In this document: piece by piece, positions 57,465 to 64,000 of the stretch | Layout of the letters: every line of letters begins with the position of its first letter | Position numbering within the stretch: the stretch's first letter is position 1 | Origin: Fen-1298 sp050015675 | GTDB taxonomy: Bacteria; Bacteroidota; Ignavibacteria; UBA10030 | Direction: 5' to 3' | DNA: 64,000 bases | NCBI GenBank assembly: GCA_050015675.1 | Contig: JBEKAY010000001.1 | Coordinates: 124,001-188,000, forward strand | The notes under the pieces: model-generated | Databases searched by the model: none | What the model saw: the letters and a program-made list of their open reading frames with translations, nothing else | What the model was told of the DNA's origin: nothing | Position numbers and translations under genes: made by a program

Positions 57465-59360
57465 ATGAAAAAAATATTTCATTTTTTGATTTTAATGAGT
57501 TCCATCATTAGCTGTATAAACCAATCGAATGCTCAATGGACTCAAACATCCGGTCCTAAAGGTGGTAATATTTATTGCTTTGCAGTCAGTGCCAATGGTA
57601 CCGGCGGAGTAAATATCTTTGCAGGGAGCGATGCAGGTGTCTACCTTTCAACTGATAACGGTGCAAGCTGGAAAAAAAGTTCAACGCCGCAATCTATTCA
57701 ATCTCTGGCGGTATGCCCCGATGGAAAAGGGGTTACAAATCTCTTTGCCGCTATGCCGAGTATGTATACGGGTGTGTATCTTTCAACCAATAACGGCACA
57801 AGTTGGACGGCCGTCAATAAAGGAGTAGTTGCTCAAGTCCTTGCCGTAAGCCCTAATGGAACAGGCGGCACAAATATTTTTGCAGGGACTGAAGGGGGTG
57901 ACGGTGTGTATCTTTCAACCGACAACGGCACAAGCTGGACCGACGTCAATAATGGACTGACGCATAGATTAGTTAGTGCCCTTGCTATAAAGGATAAGTA
58001 TCTATTTGCAGCGACTGAATGTTGTGTATATCGTTCAACTAACAATGGTAAAAGTTGGGATGATGCAAGAGGGGCTGGTAGTTATAATGTCCATACCTTT
58101 GCTGTTAGAGGCAAAAATCTTTTTGCAGGTAATGATGATGGTGTGCAGCTTTCAACCGACAACGGCACAAGTTGGACTGACGTCAATAATGGATTAAAGA
58201 AAAAATGTGTCCATGCGCTTGCCATCAGCGGCAAGAACATCTTTGCAGGGACTTGGTACGGAGGCATCTTTCTATCGACTGACAACGGCACAAGCTGGGT
58301 TGAGGTCAATAACGGGTTGACAGAAAAAGATGTCAATGCCCTTATTGTCATCGGCAAAAAAATCTTTGCCGGGACAATGGGTGGCGGTATCTTTCTTTCA
58401 ACCGACAACGGAACAAACTGGATTGAGGTAGATAAGGGTTTGATAAATATATCTGCACAGTCCTTTGCAATCGCTCCCAACAAAACGGGAGGTATGAATC
58501 TCTTTTCAGGAACTCATGGAAATGGAGTTTTTCTTTCAACTGATGATGGAATAAGCTGGATTGCTGTCAATAAAGGTTTGACAGGTAGTTTTGTGAAATC
58601 CCTTGCAGTTAGCTACGATGGAACAGGCGGTACGAATCTCTTTGCAGGAACTGAAAAAGGTGTATATCTTTCAACCGACAACGGCACAAGCTGGACTGAG
58701 GTCAATAACGGTTTAAAAGATAAAGATGTGAAAACCCTTGCCGTCAGTCCCCGGGGGAAAGGCAGCACAAATCTCTTCGCAGGAACTTATAAAGGTGCAT
58801 ATCTTTCAACCGATAACGGCACGAACTGGGCTGAAGTAAATAATGGATTTGCAGAAAAAGATGTGACCACGCTTGCTGTTAGTCCTAATGGAGCAGGTGA
58901 AACGAATCTCTTTGCGGGAACTCGGAGTGGAGGTATATTTCTTTCAACTGATAACGGTACAAGCTGGACTGCGGTTAATAAAGGCCTGGGCAATAAATAT
59001 GTCCTTACATTTGCCGTCAGTGGCAAGAATCTCTTTGCTGGAACGTGGGGAGGAGGAGTATTTCTTTCAACAAATAACAGCAAAAGCTGGACTGCTATCA
59101 ATAAAGGTTTGAACAAATATATTAATGTTCTTACCGCTGGTTCCGACGGAACAGGCGGTACTATTATTTTCGCAGGGACTTATAAAGGTATTTATCAATC
59201 AACCAATAACGGTACAAGCTGGACTGCTATCAATAAAAACTTAACTAATAAACATGTTGAGACTCTTATCGTTAAAAACACGAACCTCTTTGCGGGAGTT
59301 GACTACTGTGGTGTATGGTGTTTGTCACTACAAAACATATACAGGAGTAATAAAAAATAA
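57465..59360 (+). CDS. Secreted Asp-box (BNR/YCF48-like) repeat protein
   Basis: 631 residues. After a signal peptide (IFHFLILMSSIISCINQSNAQ) comes an array of about 13 repeats of 40-50 residues, each with an Asp-box core such as VYLSTDNGTSW followed by TEVNNGL and a NLFAGT strand. Each repeat is one beta-propeller blade edge; 13 could make two propellers. The repeats are very alike at the DNA level, suggesting recent internal duplication. Proteins of this kind in Bacteroidota usually end with a C-terminal secretion-sorting domain; this one ends shortly after the last repeat (GVDYCGVWCLSLQNIYRSNK) and lacks it. Ligand and location are unknown. Confidence 0.82.
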   Translation: MKKIFHFLILMSSIISCINQSNAQWTQTSGPKGGNIYCFAVSANGTGGVNIFAGSDAGVYLSTDNGASWKKSSTPQSIQSLAVCPDGKGVTNLFAAMPSMYTGVYLSTNNGTSWTAVNKGVVAQVLAVSPNGTGGTNIFAGTEGGDGVYLSTDNGTSWTDVNNGLTHRLVSALAIKDKYLFAATECCVYRSTNNGKSWDDARGAGSYNVHTFAVRGKNLFAGNDDGVQLSTDNGTSWTDVNNGLKKKCVHALAISGKNIFAGTWYGGIFLSTDNGTSWVEVNNGLTEKDVNALIVIGKKIFAGTMGGGIFLSTDNGTNWIEVDKGLINISAQSFAIAPNKTGGMNLFSGTHGNGVFLSTDDGISWIAVNKGLTGSFVKSLAVSYDGTGGTNLFAGTEKGVYLSTDNGTSWTEVNNGLKDKDVKTLAVSPRGKGSTNLFAGTYKGAYLSTDNGTNWAEVNNGFAEKDVTTLAVSPNGAGETNLFAGTRSGGIFLSTDNGTSWTAVNKGLGNKYVLTFAVSGKNLFAGTWGGGVFLSTNNSKSWTAINKGLNKYINVLTAGSDGTGGTIIFAGTYKGIYQSTNNGTSWTAINKNLTNKHVETLIVKNTNLFAGVDYCGVWCLSLQNIYRSNKK

Positions 59361-59430
59361 ATTCGGGCTTTTATTGTTATTGCTGAATCAATGGAAATAA
59401 ATAGCTTAAAATCCAATTTTCTCTAATCAT

Positions 59431-59452
59431 CGATGAAGTAGATTTGTGCAAA
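59431..59452 (+). repeat. 22-bp direct repeat, right copy
   Basis: Identical to 56998-57019. It lies 70 bases after the Asp-box protein gene. Confidence 0.75.
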
Positions 59453-59550
59453 TAAAAAAGTATCCAATCCGAAGACGATGAAGGATCCAATAAAAAAGGT
59501 CGATATCAACAAAAATTTTAAATTATTCTCAGAGTTTTAGCACCCAAAAG

Positions 59551-60606
59551 TTATTTAGCCCCGTTTTTTTCGAAATCCAACAACCATTTTTTCCGCGGAA
59601 GCCCGCCGCCGTATCCGGTCAGCGATCCGTCTTCACCGATCACCCGGTGGCACGGGATGACAATCGATATTCGGTTGCGTCCGTTCGCGTTGGCGACTGC
59701 GCGAACCGCTTCCGGTTTATGAAGTGCTTTTGCCTGCTGCTTATATGAGACCGTGGTTCCATAAGGGATATTTTGCAATTCCTGCCACACCGCCCGCTGG
59801 AATTCTGTGCCAGGAGTATTGAGAGGTACCGTGAATGATTTCCGTGCTTTGCCGAAATACTCGGCCAGCTCCTGCCGCAGTTTTGTGATGAAGGGATTTT
59901 CACCGGGAAGGATGACCGCGTTCAGATGAGTTACCAATCCTTTCAATTCGGTTTCAAGCATCCGCCGATTGGTAAATTCGAGCATGCAAATTCCCTTCTC
60001 GGTGGCGCAAGCATACATCGGCCCGATCGGAGTTTCAAGGCGTTCGATCGTAATTAGCGTTTTCGATTTTGAATTCGATGGAGCTTCACCGACAACCGAT
60101 CTGAAATATTCGTTAAAACCGCTCAGCGAACCGTACCCGGAGTCGAAAGCCGCGCTGGTTATTTTTTCTCCAAGCCGGATTTTTGTGAAGGCAGCATTCA
60201 GGCGCATCATTCGTCGGTACGCGTGAAACGTCATACCGTGATGTTTCTTAAACCATCGGCGGGCAAAGTGGGGTTCGATGCCCCTGCGCCGCAGTTCGCA
60301 ATCGTTCATGTCCGTCACCGGATTCTGGCTTATGTCGTTCAACAATTTCGAAATCATAGCAGGCGTCTCGCCGGATTTCTGAAGCGGAGAGCAGATTTTA
60401 CACGGTCTGTACCCGTGCCGTAATGCCTCCTTGCAGGAGGTGAAGAATTCGACATTCTCCCGCTTCGGTTTACGGGCCGTGCATGTTGAACGGCAAAAAA
60501 CACCCGTTGTTTTCACGGCAACAACGAAGATACCTTCAAAGGCTGGGTCTTTGTCAAGCAGGGCTTGATACATGCTTTCTTCATTCACGTTCATTCTTGT
60601 CACCAT
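59551..60606 (-). CDS. ada: Bifunctional Ada: methylphosphotriester / O6-methylguanine-DNA methyltransferase and regulator
   Basis: 351 residues. The N-terminal zinc domain has C38, C42, C69 and C72, at the same numbers as in E. coli Ada, where C38 accepts the methyl group of phosphotriesters (GVFCRSTCTARKP, YRPCKIC). An AraC-type HTH follows (GIEPHFARRWFKKHHGMTFHAYRR). The C-terminal O6-methylguanine methyltransferase domain has GTEFQRAVWQELQNIPYGTTVSYKQQA, VANANGRNRISIVIPCHRVIG with the acceptor cysteine, and GSLTGYGGGL. It is probably self-regulated like Ada. The start at M1 is supported by the zinc-residue numbering; an ATG at codon 5 is possible. Confidence 0.95.
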   Translation of the reverse strand: MVTRMNVNEESMYQALLDKDPAFEGIFVVAVKTTGVFCRSTCTARKPKRENVEFFTSCKEALRHGYRPCKICSPLQKSGETPAMISKLLNDISQNPVTDMNDCELRRRGIEPHFARRWFKKHHGMTFHAYRRMMRLNAAFTKIRLGEKITSAAFDSGYGSLSGFNEYFRSVVGEAPSNSKSKTLITIERLETPIGPMYACATEKGICMLEFTNRRMLETELKGLVTHLNAVILPGENPFITKLRQELAEYFGKARKSFTVPLNTPGTEFQRAVWQELQNIPYGTTVSYKQQAKALHKPEAVRAVANANGRNRISIVIPCHRVIGEDGSLTGYGGGLPRKKWLLDFEKNGAK

Positions 60607-60904
60607 TTTTTAAGTCAAGATACAACGGCGATTCCGGACTTGCTACAGCCAATTTAACAAGTATTTCTGGAACATAATATTGAAGTCGATGAAGATTCAC
60701 AGTATATTCCCAGAATAGGAATCCGACGTCATCAACGTCGACTACAACTTCCTCTGAATTTCCTCCTTACTAAGGAGGGGACAAAGGGGTGGTGGAAAAT
60801 AGTTTTCGTAAATAAAGATGAGTTTGAGAAAAGATAGAACAAATTCTTTTAATAACGCGAATAGTTACGCTGAATAAAACTCACTCTCCAAGGAGAAAGA
60901 AGTT
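60607..60904. other. Divergent intergenic region between ada and amidase
   Basis: 298 bases without a gene. It holds a hairpin CGACGT-CATCA-ACGTCG (60724-60740) and a palindrome CCTCCTT-ACT-AAGGAGG (60762-60778) followed by GGGACAAAGGGGTGG, text of the same style as the trpC-trpF palindrome. AAGGAGAAAGAAGTT precedes the amidase ATG. I see no Ada-box by eye. Confidence 0.45.
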
Positions 60905-62563
60905 ATGGATCAGATTGAAGAATCAAACAACAACGGCAATCTGACTCGAAGAGGTTTTGTGAAATCGGGTTTGCTTGGGAGCTTGGCTGCGGCAACACTC
61001 CCTGCAATGACGTTCGCGGAAAATGCTTTTGCTCCTCCAGCGTCTCGTATTGCCATCTCATCTTTTAAGTTGGAAGAGACGAGCATCAGCGAACTTGCAG
61101 AAGGAATGGCATCGGGAAAATATACTGCTCGTTCCATCGCTGAAAAGTACTTGGATCGCATAGAAGATATCGATCGAGATGGCCCGACACTCCGAAGTGT
61201 GCTTGAGTTGAATCCCGATGCTCTTGCAATTGCCGATGCGCTCGACAAGGAGCGAAAAGAAAAGGGCGCACGCAGTCCGCTGCATGGAATTCCGATTTTA
61301 ATCAAAGACAATATCGACACAGCGGATCGGATGGCAACAACCGCCGGCTCTCTTGCATTAGTGGGAGCAAAGCCGCCGAAAGATTCATTTCTCGTTCAGC
61401 AACTACGTAACGCGGGGGCTGTGATTCTCGGGAAAACAAATCTGAGCGAATGGGCAAACATACGCTCGAATCATTCGACAAGTGGATGGAGCGGCAGAGG
61501 CGGATTGACGAAGAATCCGTACGCATTAGATCGGAATACGTCAGGTTCTAGTTCCGGATCGGGCGCGGCTGTCTCTTCCAATCTCTGCGCGGCTGCGGTG
61601 GGAACAGAGACCGACGGCTCCATCGTCAGCCCGTCATCCATTAATGGAATTGTAGGAATCAAACCCACTGTCGGACTCATCAGCCGCTCGGGAGTGATCC
61701 CGATATCGCACACGCAGGATACTCCTGGACCAATGGCACGAACGGTGCGCGATGCAGCGATCGTCCTTGGCATTCTCGCTGGTATCGACGCAGAGGACAA
61801 GGCAACCGGTGACAGTCGTGGAAAATCCTCAACCGATTATACTCAGTACCTTAATCCGAAAGGTCTGGAGGGAGCAAGAATCGGCGTAGTGCGAAAGTAC
61901 TTTGGTTTCCACGCTGGAGTCGATAGAGTCATCAACGACGCGCTAAATGTTCTCAAACAGCAAGGAGCAACGCTGGTTGATCCCGCAGATATACCAACGA
62001 TAGGAAAATTTGACGATGCCGAATTAAATGTTTTGCTGTATGAACTCAAAGCGGATCTGAATGCTTACTTCGCACGCCTTGGCGCGGGCGCACCGGTTCA
62101 TTCACTGAAGGAACTTATTGAGTATAACGAGAAGAATGCAAAATCGGAGATGCCATATTTTGGTCAGGAGTTATTCCTGAAGGCGGAAGCCAAGGGGTCA
62201 CTGACGAGCAAGGAATATCTCGATGCATTAAAATTGTGCCGTCGTATGTCCCGCAAAGATGGGATTGATGCAACGATGAAAAAATTTAAATTGGATGCGC
62301 TTGTCGCACCGACCGACAGCCCCGCATGGCTCACAGACCTGATCGATAGTGATCACTTTATTGGCGGCAGTTCAACCATTGCCGCCGTTGCGGGGTATCC
62401 GAGCATTACCGTCCCTGCAGGATTTGTTTTTGGATTACCTATTGGGATCTCATTCTTTGGCCGTGCATGGAGTGAGCCGACACTGCTGAAGTTTGCGTAC
62501 GCTTTTGAGCAAGCGACACATTTGCGAAAACCACCAAGATTTTTACCAACGGCAGAAGTCTGA
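60905..62563 (+). CDS. Exported amidase (amidase signature family)
   Basis: 552 residues. A twin-arginine-type signal NLTRRGFVKSGLLGSLAAATLP is followed by the amidase signature domain with the Ser-cisSer-Lys triad: K134 in IPILIKDNIDTA, S215 in NTSGSSSGSGAAV and S239 in GTETDGSIVSPSS. KPTVGLISRSGVIPISHTQDTPGPMARTV is the family core, and the end (FIGGSSTIAAVAGYPSITVPAG, LPIGISFFGRAWSEPTLL) is complete. It probably hydrolyses an amide in the periplasm; GatA is unlikely because of the export signal. AAGGAG precedes the start. An MFS transporter follows 66 bases downstream. Confidence 0.92.
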   Translation: MDQIEESNNNGNLTRRGFVKSGLLGSLAAATLPAMTFAENAFAPPASRIAISSFKLEETSISELAEGMASGKYTARSIAEKYLDRIEDIDRDGPTLRSVLELNPDALAIADALDKERKEKGARSPLHGIPILIKDNIDTADRMATTAGSLALVGAKPPKDSFLVQQLRNAGAVILGKTNLSEWANIRSNHSTSGWSGRGGLTKNPYALDRNTSGSSSGSGAAVSSNLCAAAVGTETDGSIVSPSSINGIVGIKPTVGLISRSGVIPISHTQDTPGPMARTVRDAAIVLGILAGIDAEDKATGDSRGKSSTDYTQYLNPKGLEGARIGVVRKYFGFHAGVDRVINDALNVLKQQGATLVDPADIPTIGKFDDAELNVLLYELKADLNAYFARLGAGAPVHSLKELIEYNEKNAKSEMPYFGQELFLKAEAKGSLTSKEYLDALKLCRRMSRKDGIDATMKKFKLDALVAPTDSPAWLTDLIDSDHFIGGSSTIAAVAGYPSITVPAGFVFGLPIGISFFGRAWSEPTLLKFAYAFEQATHLRKPPRFLPTAEV

Positions 62564-62629
62564 ATCGTGTCGCAGCGAATGATTGGATTGCCATAACGAA
62601 TGATTATACTATTCCATAAGACCTGACTC

Positions 62630-63814
62630 ATGTTTCGCAAAATCACAGATTATCTTGCACTTCAAAAAAACACGGCTGCTCTTTTGCTCATGGTGATTCT
62701 CGTCGGAATCGGCGAGCGAATAGCCGAGCGGTTTCTGCCGCTCTATTTGCTCGCACTCGGCGGCGGCATCGCTTCTATCGGAATTTTTTCCGGCGCGAAC
62801 AATCTCACAAATGCTCTCTACTCGTTCTTCGGTGGCTACGTCAGTGATCGCATCGGCCATAAACGCGCACTGTTCCTTTTTAACGCAATGACCATTGCAG
62901 GGTACCTGATCGTCATTTTTTTCCCGTACTGGCAGGCAGTGATTATCGGTTCGTTTTTCTTCCTTTCATGGACAGCGATATCGATGCCGGCAACGCTTGA
63001 GCTTGTCACGCGCAGTGTTCCGGCGAACAAGCATGCGATGGGGGTGTCGCTCAATTCTCTTACGCGCCGTGTGCCGATGATTATTGGGCCGCTTATCGGC
63101 GGAGTGCTGGTTGAATGGTATGGCGAAACGGAAGGTATCCGCTATGCGTTTATCATTGCGACTATTCTTGCAGTTGTTTCCACAATTTTCCAACAGTGGC
63201 TGATCAGCGCCCCGGCAAAAACCAAGAACCAAGCACAGGTAAATCCGGCAGCACTTTGGAGGGAAATGTCCGCGGCATTAAAACAGCTTCTTTTTTCAGA
63301 CATTCTCATCCGCTTCTGCGAACAGATTCCTTATGCATTTGTTGTGCTGTGGTGTGTAAAAGGAGTCGGTGTTACACCTGTACAGTTTGCGGAACTAACA
63401 ACCGTTGAGATGCTCACAGCATTGCTTATATATATTCCCGTCGCACATTTTGCAGATAAGACAGCGAAGAAGCCATTTATCACCACAACGTTTATTTTTT
63501 TCACCGCATTTCCTGTCGTTCTTTTGCTCTCGCAATCTTTCACCGCTTTGGTATTTGCCTTTCTCCTTCGCGGATTAAAAGAATTTGGAGAGCCGACGCG
63601 CAAAGCGCTCATCATGGAACTCTGTCCGGAAAATAAGAAGGCTGGTATGTTCGGTTTCTATTATTTGCTGAGGGATATCGTTGTTGCACTCGCGGCGTTT
63701 GCGGGTGCATGGCTCTGGGGAATCTCACCTTCTATAAATCTACTTTCTGCGTTTGTTTTTGGCATTATCGGGACTATATGGTTTGTTCTGAAAGGTAGAG
63801 CAAGTACTCTTTGA
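62630..63814 (+). CDS. MFS transporter
   Basis: 394 residues and about 12 helices. The signature loop between helices 2 and 3 is GGYVSDRIGHKRAL (G-x-x-x-D-R-x-G-x-K/R type), and a partner loop FADKTAKKPF lies between helices 8 and 9. LTRRVPMIIGPLIGGVLVEWYG and AFLLRGLKEFGEPTRKALIMELCPENKKAGMFGFYYLLRD are typical of multidrug or sugar-phosphate efflux MFS members. Substrate unknown. It follows the amidase gene on the same strand without a clear ribosome site. Confidence 0.9.
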   Translation: MFRKITDYLALQKNTAALLLMVILVGIGERIAERFLPLYLLALGGGIASIGIFSGANNLTNALYSFFGGYVSDRIGHKRALFLFNAMTIAGYLIVIFFPYWQAVIIGSFFFLSWTAISMPATLELVTRSVPANKHAMGVSLNSLTRRVPMIIGPLIGGVLVEWYGETEGIRYAFIIATILAVVSTIFQQWLISAPAKTKNQAQVNPAALWREMSAALKQLLFSDILIRFCEQIPYAFVVLWCVKGVGVTPVQFAELTTVEMLTALLIYIPVAHFADKTAKKPFITTTFIFFTAFPVVLLLSQSFTALVFAFLLRGLKEFGEPTRKALIMELCPENKKAGMFGFYYLLRDIVVALAAFAGAWLWGISPSINLLSAFVFGIIGTIWFVLKGRASTL

Positions 63815-63852
63815 TAAATCTATGAATTCATCATTAATGATGGAGGTGTATT

Positions 63853-64000
63853 ATGGAAACAAGAAAAATAAAGAAGGTTTTTAAAAGTCAGCCTGTTCTT
63901 GAAGGGGCGGGGGTTCGTCTCAAACGAGCGATGGGAAATAAAGAAGTGCCCCAATTCGATCCCTTCCTTCTTCTGGATGATTTTCGATCTGATCATCCGG
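63853..64000 (+). CDS. Pirin family protein (3' partial)
   Basis: The start of a gene running off the window: 49 codons are visible. The N-terminus has KKVFKSQPVLEGAGVRLKRA and then FDPFLLLDDFRSDHP, the pirin N-terminal cupin start (EGAG-V-x-L-x-R, FDPFLLLDDF). Pirins are metal-binding cupins, some with quercetinase activity. GGAGG eight bases before the ATG supports the start. Confidence 0.88.
   Translation, partial: METRKIKKVFKSQPVLEGAGVRLKRAMGNKEVPQFDPFLLLDDFRSDHP

Noticed and set aside
57465..59360. CRISPR-like periodicity in the repetitive 57.5-59.3 kb DNA
   Set aside because: The repeats are codon-phased, about 130-190 bases long and code for Asp-box units in one open frame; there are no short identical repeats with unique spacers.

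Overview
The window looks like a chromosomal segment of a Gram-negative member of the Bacteroidota/Chlorobiota side of the FCB group, possibly an Ignavibacteria-like lineage; this is an inference from gene content, not a placement. The evidence is a complete Bat (aerotolerance-type) operon with moxR and DUF58, a HExxH peptidase with a DUF5700-like layout, beta-barrel outer-membrane proteins, moderate GC, many genes with clear Shine-Dalgarno sites (GGAG/AAGGAG), and at least one promoter of ordinary sigma-70 form (TTGACT-17-TATATT). The last two points argue against a typical Bacteroidia genome.

Layout. 1-3.2 kb: end of a receiver/HisKA signalling protein, an AmrS radical SAM enzyme, ilvE. 3.2-16 kb: mostly independent housekeeping and envelope genes (spermidine-synthase-like membrane protein, HExxH peptidase, Gfo/Idh oxidoreductase, F420-reductase-like protein, GNAT, porin-like protein, DedA, FKBP isomerase, S9 peptidase, thioesterase, RsgA). 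16.0-23.1 kb: a full tryptophan operon trpE-G-D-C-F-B-A, preceded by a promoter, a 31-codon leader peptide with three consecutive Trp codons and an intrinsic terminator, i.e. a ribosome-mediated attenuator. Two interruptions in the operon (before trpF and before trpB) carry palindromic repeats. 23.2-28.2 kb: AlkD-like protein, a Rieske/four-helix-His membrane protein/YceI triad, LD-carboxypeptidase, lactate dehydrogenase. 28.4-37.1 kb: moxR-DUF58-DUF4381-like-batA-batB/C fusion-batD-batE, with a frameshifted four-helix-bundle (S23) gene lodged between batA and batB. 37.2-45.2 kb: a glycosyltransferase/deacetylase fusion, a coiled-coil response regulator, an aminotransferase, typA and an outer-membrane protein. 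45.4-53.5 kb: Cys-containing conserved protein, a Cys/Lys-rich secreted protein, mfd, STAS protein, two membrane proteins and a lipoprotein.

53.5-59.5 kb is the accessory part: a LacI-type sensor domain without its DNA-binding head, an IS200-type REP-associated transposase (RAYT) that carries a perfect 28-bp palindrome inside its own reading frame and is flanked by two copies of an 80-bp repeat (a third partial copy lies 1.9 kb upstream), a lone KAP-family P-loop NTPase, a small membrane protein and a 13-repeat Asp-box protein enclosed by 22-bp direct repeats. 59.5-64 kb returns to ordinary genes: Ada, an exported amidase, an MFS transporter and the start of a pirin.

No rRNA, tRNA or CRISPR array was recognised. 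The strongest observations are the trp attenuator, the RAYT with its internal palindrome and flanking repeats, the hairpin array inside the trp operon, and a recurring arrangement in which a terminator-shaped hairpin lies 20-55 nt upstream of a start codon. I did not find a gene cluster that convincingly represents a wholly new system.
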